Under the pieces are notes generated by a model. The model did not search any database, was not told the DNA's origin, and saw only the letters and a program-made list of their open reading frames with translations. Position numbers and translations under genes: made by a program. A stretch of DNA of 64,000 nt from Modestobacter sp. Leaf380 (GTDB lineage Bacteria > Actinomycetota > Actinomycetes > Mycobacteriales > Geodermatophilaceae). This document shows, one piece after another, positions 42,018 through 50,869 of this stretch; positions within the stretch are counted from its first letter, which is position 1, and every line of letters starts with the position of its first letter. The DNA lies in assembly GCF_001424485.1 (NCBI RefSeq), contig NZ_LMQC01000012.1, positions 809,980 through 873,979 on the forward strand, written 5' to 3'.

Positions 42018-43562
42018 TCAGGCGCGTGCGGCGGCGGCCCGGAGCTGGGCGCGCTGCACCTTGCCCGAGGCGGTGGTCGGCAGCTCGTCCACCAGGTGCC
42101 AGCGGCGGGGCACCTTGAAGGGGCTCAGCCGCTCGCGGCACCAGGCGTCCAGCTCGGCGGGGTCGACGTCGGCACCGGTGGGGACGACGAAGCCGACCAC
42201 CAGCTCACCCCACCGCGGGTCGGGGGCGCCCACCACGGCGGCCAGTGCGACGCCGGGGTGCGCGACGAGCACCTCCTCGACCTCGACGGGGGACACGTTC
42301 TCCCCGCCGGTCTTGAGCACGTCCTTGAGCCGGCCGACGACCCGGCAGTGCCCGGCCGACGACATCTCGGCGAGGTCCCCGGTGTGCAGCCAGCCCTCGG
42401 GGTCGATGGCCTCGGCGGTGGCGACCGGGTCGTCGAGGTAGCCGCGGGTGATCCGCTCGCCGCGGACCCACAGCTCCCCCGGCGTGCCCGGCGGCAGCAC
42501 CGCACCGTCGGGGCCGGCGACGCGGACCTCGGTGCCGGCCAGCGGGGCGCCCACGGTGCCGGCCCGGACGTCGTCGGGGTCGGTGGGTGCGGTCTGCAGC
42601 ACGGCACCGCACGTCTCGGTCATCCCGAAGGTGGTCGACAGCCGGGCCCCGAACGCCGTCTCCACCCGGTCGACGAACGCGGGGGTCACGGTCATCCCGC
42701 CGGTGAACAGCACCGCGAGGTCGGGCAGGTCGGGCACGCCGCGGGAGGCGAGCAGGTCCAGCAGGGTCGGCGCGGCCGACAGCATCGTCACCCGGCAGGC
42801 GGCCAGCACCTCCAGCACCGGGTCCGGCGCGAAGGGCAGCACCACGTGCTCGGCCCGCGCCCACAGCGCACCGACCACGCCGAGCACGTTGCCCGCGGTG
42901 TGGAACAGCGGCATCGGGTTGCACCAGACCCGGCCGGCGGTGGGTCCCAACCGGTCGGCGAACGCCGCCCCGGTGGCGACCATCCCGGCGTGGGTGATCC
43001 GCACGCCCTTGGCCCGGCCGGTGGTGCCGGAGGTGAACTGCACCTGGGCGAGGGTCTGCGGGTCCACGACCGGCAGCCGGCCGGGCACGGCCGACGGCAG
43101 CGCGGCCCGCCAGTCGGACCCGACCCGCAGCACGCGCACGCCCTGGACCGCGGCGCAGAGGTCGGCGACCGGGTTGCCGGCGACGTCCTCGGCGGCGACA
43201 GCCAGCCGGACGCCGGCCAGGCCCAGCGCGTGCGCGACCTCGGCGGGGCGGGACCGCGGGTTGACCGGCACCAGGGTCATCCCGGCCAGTGCGACCCCGA
43301 GCTGCACCAGCACCGGCGCCGGGCCGTTGCCCAGGCAGGTGGCGATGCGGTCCCCCGGCGCGGCCAGCTCCAGCAGCCCGGCGGCCAGCGCCGAGGCGTC
43401 GGCCAGCAGCTCCGCCGCCGTCCAGCTCTCGCCGGTCCCGGGCGTGCGCAGCAGCACGTCGTCGGGACCCTGCCGGGCGGCCCGGCGGAGGACGTCGCCG
43501 ACGACGTCCTCCGCCAGGTGCACGGCCCGGGCCCGCAGCTCGCTGGTCACGAGCGCGGGCAC
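42018..43562 (-). CDS. AMP-forming acyl-CoA ligase
   Basis: 514 aa, ANL superfamily: P-loop-like A3 motif QFTSGTTGRAKG, A5 TTFGMTETCG, A7 LHTGDLAE, A8 GRLKDVLKTGGENVSP, and A10 Lys in TASGKVQR. It activates a carboxylic acid to its CoA thioester. It is 3 nt downstream of the periplasmic binding protein gene of the ABC transporter, so its substrate is probably what that transporter brings in. Confidence 0.88.
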   Translation of the reverse strand: MPALVTSELRARAVHLAEDVVGDVLRRAARQGPDDVLLRTPGTGESWTAAELLADASALAAGLLELAAPGDRIATCLGNGPAPVLVQLGVALAGMTLVPVNPRSRPAEVAHALGLAGVRLAVAAEDVAGNPVADLCAAVQGVRVLRVGSDWRAALPSAVPGRLPVVDPQTLAQVQFTSGTTGRAKGVRITHAGMVATGAAFADRLGPTAGRVWCNPMPLFHTAGNVLGVVGALWARAEHVVLPFAPDPVLEVLAACRVTMLSAAPTLLDLLASRGVPDLPDLAVLFTGGMTVTPAFVDRVETAFGARLSTTFGMTETCGAVLQTAPTDPDDVRAGTVGAPLAGTEVRVAGPDGAVLPPGTPGELWVRGERITRGYLDDPVATAEAIDPEGWLHTGDLAEMSSAGHCRVVGRLKDVLKTGGENVSPVEVEEVLVAHPGVALAAVVGAPDPRWGELVVGFVVPTGADVDPAELDAWCRERLSPFKVPRRWHLVDELPTTASGKVQRAQLRAAAARA

Positions 43563-43565
43563 CGC

Positions 43566-44828
43566 TCAGCCGCCGTAGGAGAAGGACTCGGCGCTGGGGC
43601 CGCTGACCTGGTCGAGCAGCTCCAGGCCGGCGTCGGCGTCCGCGCTGACCTTGGAGATGAACACCGTCGTCGTCGGCGACTGACCGGCGTTCGAGTAGTC
43701 CAGCCCGTCGGGCAGCAGGCCCTCGGTGTCGACCGAGGAGCTCTCGCCCAGCGCCGCGACGACGCCCTCGGGGGTCAGGTCGCCGGACTCGCAGGCACCG
43801 TCCAGCGCCTGCTTGAGCAGCTCGGCCTGCACGTAGGCCAGCGGGACCTCCCAGCCCACGGCGCCGTCCGGGTCGGCCTCGGCGTACAGGTCGTTGGCGG
43901 CCTGGACGCCGGGGGCGTCGGTGTTGGCGTAGGGCGAGATGCTGGTGATCGAGTAGGCGTTGGCCAGCAACGCGTCGGCGGCCGGGGTGGTCAGCAGCGA
44001 GGGGTTGAACGTCGGGTTCATCCCGATGATGGGGACGTCGGCGCCCTGCGAGGACAGCACGCCGGCCAGCGAGGCGAACTGGGTGGGCGCGGCGGCGAGC
44101 ACGACACCGGCGACGTCGGCCTGGGCCAGCGCGGAGGCCTGCGCGGACAGGTCGGTGGTCTGCGAGGTGATCTCCTGGGCCACGATCTCCACGCCGCGCT
44201 CCTCGGCGGCGTGCTCGGCGCCGGCCAGGGAGTCCCCGCCGTAGTCGCCGGCGAAGTAGACGACGCCGATGCTCGAGCCCTCGGCGACGCCCAGCTCGTC
44301 GAGCATGTAGTCCACGGCGTTCGCGGCCTGGACGGCGTTGGAGGCACCGGGCAGCTGGTTGTTCGGGTAGGCCAGCGCGGAGCCGGCCCAGCCGACGCCG
44401 CCGACGTAGACGTCGTCCTGCTCGGCCAGCGGCAGCACCGCGGAGCTGGTCGGGCCGCCGAGCACCTGCTGCAGCGCGATGACGTCGGGGGCCATCGAGC
44501 GGTAGAGGGTCACCGCGCGCTGCGGGTCGTAGCCGTGGTCCTGCACGTCCACGGTGACGTCGCGGCCACACACCCCGCCGTCGGCGTTGACCTGGTCCCA
44601 GTAGGCCTGGGTCTCGGTCACCTGCACCGCGGCACCGGCGGCGAAGGGCCCGGAGAGGTCGGTGAGCATCCCGATGGTGATCTCCGAGTCGGTCACCCCG
44701 TTGCCGGTGGCGACGTCGTCGGACCCGCCGCCGCCCTCGGCGGACGGCGCCGTGGTGCTGCAGGCGGCCAGGGCCAGGAGCGTGACCGCCGCGGCGGACA
44801 GCGCGGAGGCGCGGGGCAGGTGCTTCAT
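43566..44828 (-). CDS. Branched-chain-type ABC transporter substrate-binding lipoprotein
   Basis: 420 aa. Lipobox LAAC at Cys 23. Type I periplasmic-binding fold of the LivJ/AmiC group: DSEITIGMLTDLSGPFAAG at the start of the mature part, then DVQDHGYDPQRAVTLYR and YVGGVGWAGSA. It captures the substrate outside the cell for the LivH/LivM/LivFG system. LivJ-type proteins often carry aromatic or short-chain acids as well as amino acids, so the ligand is open. Confidence 0.87.
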   Translation of the reverse strand: MKHLPRASALSAAAVTLLALAACSTTAPSAEGGGGSDDVATGNGVTDSEITIGMLTDLSGPFAAGAAVQVTETQAYWDQVNADGGVCGRDVTVDVQDHGYDPQRAVTLYRSMAPDVIALQQVLGGPTSSAVLPLAEQDDVYVGGVGWAGSALAYPNNQLPGASNAVQAANAVDYMLDELGVAEGSSIGVVYFAGDYGGDSLAGAEHAAEERGVEIVAQEITSQTTDLSAQASALAQADVAGVVLAAAPTQFASLAGVLSSQGADVPIIGMNPTFNPSLLTTPAADALLANAYSITSISPYANTDAPGVQAANDLYAEADPDGAVGWEVPLAYVQAELLKQALDGACESGDLTPEGVVAALGESSSVDTEGLLPDGLDYSNAGQSPTTTVFISKVSADADAGLELLDQVSGPSAESFSYGG

Positions 44829-45964
44829 CGGGTGGTCTCCTTCGACCGGGGGGTGGTGACGGCGACCGGGCGGTCGCCGTCATCGGGGGTGCGGGGTGCG
44901 GGGGGTGCGGCAGGGGTGGAGGTGCGCTGCCGCAGCCGGCGGGCGGCGCCGGCCAGGCCGCCGCGGAGGAACACCAGGACGGCGATGATCGCCAGCCCGT
45001 AGACGATCCGGGAGGCGGTCGAGGGGTCCAGGCCGCCGGAGCCGGGGGCGGCCAGGAAGGGCAGCGCGGAGCTGTACTGGGCCAGCACCAGCGGCAGCGC
45101 GGTGACGAAGAGCGCGCCGACGACGGCGCCGGTGACCGAGCCCAGCCCGCCGAGCACGATCATCACCAGGAAGTCGACCGACGCGGTGAGCCCGAAGACG
45201 TCGGGGGCGACCCGGCCGTAGGCCAGCGCGAGCATCGCCCCGGCGAGGCCGGCGTAGCCCGAGGACACGACGAACGCCGAGGCCTTGACCTGGGCCACGC
45301 CGACGCCCATCGCGGCCGCGGCGGTCTCGGAGTCCCGGACGTTGGCCCAGGCCCGGCCGGTGCGCCCGGCCCGCAGGTTCGACGCCAGCCAGCAGGCGGC
45401 CACGGCGAGGACCAGGAACAGGTACCAGAGCCGGTGCAGGCCCTCGAACTCGACGCCGGCGACGGCCAGGTAGTCGGGGTCGCGGTTGCTGAAGCTGAAC
45501 CCGCCGAGCGCGAAGGACTCGACCGACCGGCCGGTGAACCCGCCGGTCCAGTCCGAGAGGTTGACCAGCAGGTGCCGGACGACGAAGACCAGCCCCAGCG
45601 TGGCCAGGCCCAGGTAGATGCCCCGCAGCCGGCCGGCGACCGGGGAGAACGCGGCCCCCACCAGCGCGGCGACGCCGACGGCCAGCACCAGGCCGAGCAC
45701 CGGCGGCAGCCCGAGTCCGGTGACCGACGTCGTCGTCTCCCCGGTGGTGTAGGCGTAGACGTAGGCGCCGATCGCGGCGAACGCCGCGTGCCCCAGGGAC
45801 AGCTGCCCGGCCACGCCGACCAGCAGGGTCAGCCCGACGGCGCCGATGGCCGCGGCCATCACGAACAGCCCGGTCTGCAGCCAGAAGTCGCTGAGCACCA
45901 GCGGGAGCGCGAGGGCGACGAGCACCAGCACCGCCCCGCCGGCCTTGCGCGGGAGCTCAGACAC
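44825..45964 (-). CDS. ABC transporter permease, LivM-type
   Basis: 379 aa with nine to ten membrane segments. The hallmark GVAGQLSLGHAAFAAIGAY sits near residue 50 and the EAA-like cytoplasmic loop AWANVRDSETAAAAMGV in the second half. The C-terminal 50 residues are a Pro/Arg/Thr-rich tail. GTG start at 45964 overlaps LivH by 8 nt; its stop overlaps the binding-protein start by 4 nt. Confidence 0.87.
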   Translation of the reverse strand: MSELPRKAGGAVLVLVALALPLVLSDFWLQTGLFVMAAAIGAVGLTLLVGVAGQLSLGHAAFAAIGAYVYAYTTGETTTSVTGLGLPPVLGLVLAVGVAALVGAAFSPVAGRLRGIYLGLATLGLVFVVRHLLVNLSDWTGGFTGRSVESFALGGFSFSNRDPDYLAVAGVEFEGLHRLWYLFLVLAVAACWLASNLRAGRTGRAWANVRDSETAAAAMGVGVAQVKASAFVVSSGYAGLAGAMLALAYGRVAPDVFGLTASVDFLVMIVLGGLGSVTGAVVGALFVTALPLVLAQYSSALPFLAAPGSGGLDPSTASRIVYGLAIIAVLVFLRGGLAGAARRLRQRTSTPAAPPAPRTPDDGDRPVAVTTPRSKETTR

Positions 45965-46850
45965 GGACGGCCTCCTTGCTGCCCAGCAGGCCCGAGGGCC
46001 GCACGAGCAGGACGACGATCATGACGACGTAGGGCGCGACCTCGCCGAAGCCGGTGCCCAGGAAGGGCTCCAGCTCGGCCTCGTAGCCGGTGACCAGTGC
46101 GCTGGTCAGGCCGATGACCAGGCCGCCGACGACGGCGCCGGGCACCGAGTCGAAGCCGCCGAGCACCCAGGCCGGGATGGCCGCGAAGGCGCTGAGCGCG
46201 ACGGTGGGGGCGACCCCGGGTGCCGGGAAGGAGGTCAGGAAGACCCCGGCGACGGCGGCCAGCACACCGGCCAGCGCCCAGCCGGTGGCCGCCGTCCGGG
46301 AGAGCCGGATGCCCATCAGCGAGGCGGTCGGCCCGTCGGCGGCCGCGGCGCGCATGCCCACGCCCAGGTCGGTGCGGCTGAACAGGTACCAGAGCCCGGC
46401 GAAGGCCACGACCGTGACGCCGGCGGCCAGCACCCGCCCGGTGGGCAGCGAGACGTCGCCGAACCGGACCACCGAGGCGCCCCACGGCGCGCCCAGGGTG
46501 AGCACCTGGTTGCCGATCCGCCGGGTGAGCTCGGTGAGCAGCACGATGTCGACGCCCAGCATGAGGATCGCCGCGGTGTCGGGCTTGCGGTCGGCCAGAT
46601 TGCGCACCAGGACGGCGTTGATCAGCACCCCGGTGACCGCGGAGCCGGCCATCCCGACGAGCACCGCGGGCCAGAAGCCGATCGTCGGGTGCAGCACGGC
46701 GACCAGGTAGGCGCCCAGCAGCACCACGGAGCCGTGCGCGAAGTTCAGCACCCCGGTGGAGGTGAAGACGATGGCGAACCCGGCGGCGATGAGGCTGAGC
46801 ACCAGGCCGTAGGACAGGCCGTTGAGCACCTGCTCGAGGAGGTAGCTCAT
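45957..46850 (-). CDS. ABC transporter permease, LivH-type
   Basis: 297 aa with about eight membrane segments. LivH features are GLVLSLIAAGFAIVFTSTGVLNFAHG near the N-terminus (split as GFAIVFTSTGVLNFAHG) and a loop MRAAAADGPTASLMGIRLSR. ATG 46850 overlaps the LivFG stop by 4 nt (ATGA). It pairs with LivM to form the channel. Confidence 0.88.
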   Translation of the reverse strand: MSYLLEQVLNGLSYGLVLSLIAAGFAIVFTSTGVLNFAHGSVVLLGAYLVAVLHPTIGFWPAVLVGMAGSAVTGVLINAVLVRNLADRKPDTAAILMLGVDIVLLTELTRRIGNQVLTLGAPWGASVVRFGDVSLPTGRVLAAGVTVVAFAGLWYLFSRTDLGVGMRAAAADGPTASLMGIRLSRTAATGWALAGVLAAVAGVFLTSFPAPGVAPTVALSAFAAIPAWVLGGFDSVPGAVVGGLVIGLTSALVTGYEAELEPFLGTGFGEVAPYVVMIVVLLVRPSGLLGSKEAVRV

Positions 46851-48409
46851 GCCGCAGCCGCTCCCAGGTAGGCCCGCAGCACCTCGGGGTCGCGTTGCAC
46901 GGCGGCCGGGGTCCCCTCGGCGATCTTCTTGCCGAAGTCCAGGACGGTGACCTGCTCGGCCAGCCCCATGACGAAGGGCATGTCGTGCTCGACCAGCACG
47001 ATCGACAGGCCCAGGTCCCGGCGGACCTGGCGGATGGTCTCGGCCATCTCCTGGCTCTCCCCGTGGGTCATCCCGGCGACCGGCTCGTCGAGCAGCAGCA
47101 GCGAGGGCCGTGCGGCCAGCGCGCGGCCCATCTCGACCCGCTTGCGGTCGCCGTAGGCCAGCGTGTGCACCGGGGTGCGCAGCAGCGCGCCGATGCCCAG
47201 CAGCTCGGCGATGCCGGCGACGGTCTCCCGGTGCTCGCGCTCCTCCCGGCGGGCCCGCGGGGAGCGGAACGCCCCGGACAGCACCCCGGCACGCATCAGC
47301 CGGTGCCGGCCGACCAGCAGGTTGTCCTCGACGGTGTCCTCGAGGGCGAGGGAGATGTTCTGGAAGGTGCGGGCGACCCCGAGGCCCGCGACCCGGTGCG
47401 CGGGCAGCGCCGTCAGCTCGGCGTCCCCGTAGTGCACCGCCCCCTCGGTGGCCCGGTAGGCCCCGCCCAGGACGTTGACCAGGGTGGACTTGCCGGCGCC
47501 GTTGGGGCCGATGAGGGCGTGCACGGTGCCGGGCTCGACGGTGAAGGACACCTCCGACAGCGCGGTGATCCCGCCGAAGCGCACGGTCAGGCCCTCGACC
47601 CGCAGCCGCTGCGGGGGCTCGGCGGTCGGGATCGCCGGCTCGCTCCCGACCACCTCGGTGGCCACGACCGGGACGGCGACGCCCAGGTACCGCTCCTGCA
47701 CCTCGTCGCTGGCGGCCAGCTCGGCGGCCGGGCCCGACGCGGTCACCCGGCCGATCTCCAGCACGGAGGCGGCGTCGGCGACCCGCAGGCCCATCACCGC
47801 GTTCTGCTCGATGAGCAGCACGGCGGTGCCCTGCCGGTTGATCTCGGTGACGATCTCGCCGATCTGGTCGACCAGCAGCGGGGCCAGCCCCAGGCTGGGC
47901 TCGTCGAGCAGCAGCAGGCGCGGGGACACCATCAGCGCCCGGCCCATGGCCAGCATCTGCTGCTGGCCGCCGGAGAGCAGGCCGCCGGGCTGGTCGCGGC
48001 GCTCGGCGAGGATCGGGAAGAGGTCGAACACCCGGTCCCGGGCCTCGGCGCGGGCTGCGGCGTCGCGGACGGTGTAGCCGCCGGCGCGCAGGTTCTCCGC
48101 CACCGTCAGGTCGCGGAAGACCCGGCGTCCCTCGGGGACCTGGACGAGCCCACGGCGGACGACGGCGGCGGTGTCCAGCCCGGCGAGGTCCTCCCCGGCG
48201 AACCGCACGGTGCCGCCGGTGACGCTGCCGCCGTAGGAGTCCAGGGCGCGGGACACCGCCCGCAGCAGCGAGGTCTTCCCCGCCCCGTTGGAGCCCAGCA
48301 CCGCGACGACCTGACCCTCGCCCACGGTCAGCGAGACGTCCGACAGCGCGGTGATGGTGCCGTCGTAGACGACGTCGAGGTGCTCGACGGTGAGCAGGGG
48401 CGGGGACAT
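46847..48409 (-). CDS. Fused LivF-LivG ABC ATPase
   Basis: 520 aa holding two complete ATPase domains. Domain 1 (1-240) has Walker A GSNGAGKTS, signature LSGGQQQM and Walker B LLLLDEPS, as in LivF. Domain 2 (270-520) has Walker A GPNGAGKST, signature LAYGDRKRVE, Walker B LLLLDEPVAG and the LivG-type ending EGTPAAVQRDPEVLRAYLG. In most bacteria these are separate genes livF and livG; here they are one chain with a linker of about 25 residues. It is the first gene of the minus-strand transport operon. Confidence 0.9.
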   Translation of the reverse strand: MSPPLLTVEHLDVVYDGTITALSDVSLTVGEGQVVAVLGSNGAGKTSLLRAVSRALDSYGGSVTGGTVRFAGEDLAGLDTAAVVRRGLVQVPEGRRVFRDLTVAENLRAGGYTVRDAAARAEARDRVFDLFPILAERRDQPGGLLSGGQQQMLAMGRALMVSPRLLLLDEPSLGLAPLLVDQIGEIVTEINRQGTAVLLIEQNAVMGLRVADAASVLEIGRVTASGPAAELAASDEVQERYLGVAVPVVATEVVGSEPAIPTAEPPQRLRVEGLTVRFGGITALSEVSFTVEPGTVHALIGPNGAGKSTLVNVLGGAYRATEGAVHYGDAELTALPAHRVAGLGVARTFQNISLALEDTVEDNLLVGRHRLMRAGVLSGAFRSPRARREEREHRETVAGIAELLGIGALLRTPVHTLAYGDRKRVEMGRALAARPSLLLLDEPVAGMTHGESQEMAETIRQVRRDLGLSIVLVEHDMPFVMGLAEQVTVLDFGKKIAEGTPAAVQRDPEVLRAYLGAAAA

Positions 48410-48474
48410 CGACGTCCTCCAGGTCGGCCGGGCGGACCACGGACGGCAACGGTGCCGTGGTCCAGGTCACGCAG

Positions 48475-48503
48475 AAGTTAGAGAACCAGTCGACGTACGT
48501 CAA
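48475..48503 (-). promoter_or_regulatory. Sigma-70-type promoter for the transport operon
   Basis: On the minus strand: TTGACG (48503-48498), 17 nt, TAACTT (48480-48475). It is about 66 nt upstream of the LivFG start. It overlaps the divergent promoter of the PaaX-type gene. Confidence 0.6.
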
Positions 48504-48518
48504 GCAAGTGTCTAGCTT
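48490..48518 (+). promoter_or_regulatory. Divergent promoter for the PaaX-type gene
   Basis: TCGACG (48490-48495), 17 nt, TAGCTT (48513-48518). The -35 regions of the two promoters interleave at the perfect palindrome GACGTACGTC (48492-48501), a likely operator for the PaaX-type regulator. Confidence 0.55.
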
Positions 48519-48571
48519 TGCCGACACCCGGGACGACTGTGCTGGGATCGGCACGACACCGGGAGGTCGAC

Positions 48572-49441
48572 ATGGGCGGGGCACTGCACGCGGTGGACGA
48601 CGCCTTCGAGGCCTCGGTGACCCCCGGCCCGGCCGTCGGGCACCGGCCGCAGTCGCTGCTGCTGTCGATCCTGGGCGCGGTCGTGCTGGACACCGGCCTG
48701 CCGCCACTGCCCTCCTCGACGCTGCTGGACCTGCTCGCCGACCTCGGGGTGGCCGAGGCCGCCGGACGCGCCACGCTCAAGCGGATGACCCAGCGCGGCC
48801 TGCTCGGCCGCACCCAGGTGGGCCGGACCGCGGAGTACGCGCTGACCCCGCTGGCCCAGGACGTGCTGCGCGAGGCCGAGGCCCGGGTGGCGTCGGCCGC
48901 GCCGTTCAGCCACCCCGAGGGCGAGTGGACGCTGTTGAGCTACTCGGTGCCCGAGAGCCGCCGGGACCTGCGACACCGGGTGCGGTCCCGGCTGACCTGG
49001 GCCGGGTTCGGCGGGCTGCGCGACGGCCTGTGGATCGCCCCGGGCACCGTCGACGTCGCCGCGGTGCTGGGCCGCTCGGACCTGGCCGAGGCCGCCGGGC
49101 TGGCCGACGCCTTCGCCGCCCGGGTGCTGCCGGGCACCGACGTGGGGGCGCTGGTGCACCGGGCCTGGGACGTGCCGGCCGTGCGGGCCGCGCACACCGC
49201 ATTCGTCGAGACCTGGGGCCGTCCGCCGCGGGTCTCGGGGTCGCTGGCCCAGCTCACCCTGCTGGGTGCGGACTGGCTGGCGCTGCTGCGCACCGACCCG
49301 GGCCTGCCGGGGTCGGTGCTGGGCGAGGACTGGCCGGCCGCGGCCAGCACCGCGACCTACCGGCGGGTCTTCGACGCCCTCGAGCCCGCCGCCACCGCTG
49401 CACTGCACCGCGCGCTGCGAGCGGCCGGCCGGACGGTCTGA
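48572..49441 (+). CDS. PaaX-family transcriptional regulator
   Basis: 289 aa from ATG 48572 with gggagg 5 nt upstream. N-terminal winged helix PQSLLLSILGAVVLD, then STLLDLLADLGVAEAAGRATLKRM; PaaX-like core WTLLSYSVPESRRDLRHRVRSRLTWAGFG; C-terminal LLRTDPGLPGSVLGEDWPA. PaaX in other bacteria represses phenylacetate degradation genes and responds to the CoA ester. Its promoter overlaps that of the transporter/ligase operon, so control of that operon by an acyl-CoA ligand is the simplest reading (inference). Confidence 0.85.
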   Translation: MGGALHAVDDAFEASVTPGPAVGHRPQSLLLSILGAVVLDTGLPPLPSSTLLDLLADLGVAEAAGRATLKRMTQRGLLGRTQVGRTAEYALTPLAQDVLREAEARVASAAPFSHPEGEWTLLSYSVPESRRDLRHRVRSRLTWAGFGGLRDGLWIAPGTVDVAAVLGRSDLAEAAGLADAFAARVLPGTDVGALVHRAWDVPAVRAAHTAFVETWGRPPRVSGSLAQLTLLGADWLALLRTDPGLPGSVLGEDWPAAASTATYRRVFDALEPAATAALHRALRAAGRTV

Positions 49442-49448
49442 ACCCCCC

Positions 49449-49883
49449 TCAGCCCGGGGCCGCCGCGCTCCAGATCCGGGTCAGCATGTCCCGCAGCCGC
49501 TCCCGCTCGGCCTCCCCGAGCAGGGCCAGCGGGGTCTCCACCGCCGCGTCCGCCGCAGCACCCGCGGCCTCCCGGACCCGCCAGCCCGCGGCCGTGGCGA
49601 CCACCAGCCGGGTGCGCCGGTCGGCCGGGTCCGGACGGCGCTCGACCAGCCCGCCGGTCTCCAGCTCGTCGACCAGCAGCACGACCTGGGAGGGGTCCAG
49701 GCCCAGCGCCGCGGCCAGCTCCCGCTGGGTCGAGCCGTCGTCGGACTCGCAGGCCAGCACCAGCACCGAGTACTGGCGGACCCGCAGCCCGTGCTCGGCC
49801 AGGGCGGTGTTCGTGGCCCGGACGACGAGCCCGCTGGCGCGGGACAGCAGGAAACCCAGGTCGTCGGCCAGCGGCTGACCCAT
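49449..49883 (-). CDS. MarR-family transcriptional regulator
   Basis: 144 aa from ATG 49883 with ggaggtg upstream. Winged HTH with RQYSVLVLACESDDGSTQRELA and LGLDPSQVVLLVDELETGGLVERRP, the MarR recognition helix and wing, followed by DRRTRLVVATAAG. It faces the SDR operon across 79 nt that hold a promoter and an inverted repeat, so it probably represses that operon. Confidence 0.87.
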   Translation of the reverse strand: MGQPLADDLGFLLSRASGLVVRATNTALAEHGLRVRQYSVLVLACESDDGSTQRELAAALGLDPSQVVLLVDELETGGLVERRPDPADRRTRLVVATAAGWRVREAAGAAADAAVETPLALLGEAERERLRDMLTRIWSAAAPG

Positions 49884-49894
49884 GGCACACCTCC

Positions 49895-49915
49895 ATCGTT
49901 GACAACCTCCACGAT
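49895..49915. promoter_or_regulatory. Probable MarR operator
   Basis: Imperfect 21-nt palindrome with outer half-sites ATCGT and ACGAT and inner GA/TC matches (7 of 10 pairs). It overlaps the -35 region of the SDR promoter. Confidence 0.4.
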
Positions 49916-49928
49916 ACCGCCCTACGGT
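49899..49928 (+). promoter_or_regulatory. Promoter of the SDR operon
   Basis: TTGACA (49899-49904), 18 nt, TACGGT (49923-49928). A gaggag ribosome binding site and GTG start follow at 49963. Confidence 0.45.
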
Positions 49929-49962
49929 CCGCGGACCACCCACCACTCGATGAGGAGAACCC

Positions 49963-50868
49963 GTGGAGCTGACCGGCAAGGTCGCCGTCGTCACCGGATC
50001 CGGCCGGGGCCTCGGCCTCGCCTACGCCCAGGAGCTCGCCCGCCGCGGGGCGGCCGTCGTCGTCAACGACGTCGACGGCGACGTCGCGCAGGCCGCCGTG
50101 GACTCGATCACCGCCGCCGGGGGCAGCGCCGTCGCCGAGGTCGTGCCGGTCGGCTCCAGCGAGGCCGCCCAGGCCCTGGTCGACCGCGCCGTCACCGAGT
50201 TCGGCCGGCTGGACGTGCTGGTCAACAACGCCGGCATCCTGCGCGACACCACGCTGTGGAAGATGACCGACGAGCAGTTCGACGCCGTCGTCACCACGCA
50301 CCTGCGCGGCACCTTCACCTGCACCCGGGCTGCAGCGATCAAGCTGCGCGAGCAGGGCGAGGGCGGCCGCATCATCTGCATCGGCTCCCCCACCGGCCAG
50401 GTCGGCAACTTCGGCCAGACCAACTACGCCGCCGCCAAGGCCGGCATCGTCGGCATGGTGCGCACCTGGGCGATGGAGCTGGCCCGGGCGCAGATCACCG
50501 TGAACGCCGTCGTCCCGGTCGCGGCCACCGCGATGACCGAGACAGTGCCCTTCCTGGAGCCCTACGTGACCGCGCTCAAGAACGGCGACCCGCTGCCGCC
50601 CTACGCCCGCAAGCAGCTGGGCTTCGGCTCGGCGCAGGACGTCGCCGGGCTGATCGCCTTCCTGGCCTCCGACGAGGCGGCCGGGATCACCGGGCAGGCC
50701 ATCGGGATCGGCGGCGACCGGCTGGCGCTGTGGACCCACCCGGTGGAGACCGTCGTGGAGTTCGCCGACGGCACCGGCTGGTCGGCCGAGGCGATCGCCG
50801 ACGTGTGGGGCCCGGCGTTCGAGGCCTCGAAGCAGACCGTCGGCCAGCAGTTCGAGCCGGAGTCCTGA
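49963..50868 (+). CDS. Short-chain dehydrogenase/reductase
   Basis: 301 aa from GTG 49963 with gatgaggag upstream. Cofactor motif VVTGSGRGLG, DVLVNNAG, and the catalytic Tyr/Lys in GQTNYAAAKAG with a Ser in the preceding IGSPTG. The C-terminal 50 residues (beginning VETVVEFADG) extend past the usual SDR and resemble those of 3-oxoacyl- or steroid-type enzymes. First gene of a four-gene unit (amidohydrolase, CoA ligase, MaoC), so it likely acts on a hydroxyacyl intermediate. Confidence 0.87.
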   Translation: MELTGKVAVVTGSGRGLGLAYAQELARRGAAVVVNDVDGDVAQAAVDSITAAGGSAVAEVVPVGSSEAAQALVDRAVTEFGRLDVLVNNAGILRDTTLWKMTDEQFDAVVTTHLRGTFTCTRAAAIKLREQGEGGRIICIGSPTGQVGNFGQTNYAAAKAGIVGMVRTWAMELARAQITVNAVVPVAATAMTETVPFLEPYVTALKNGDPLPPYARKQLGFGSAQDVAGLIAFLASDEAAGITGQAIGIGGDRLALWTHPVETVVEFADGTGWSAEAIADVWGPAFEASKQTVGQQFEPES

Positions 50869-50869
50869 G

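Noticed and set aside
41991..45002. Plus-strand open frame of about 1000 codons opposite the ligase and binding protein
   Set aside because: Shadow of well-supported minus-strand genes; low-complexity translation without motifs.
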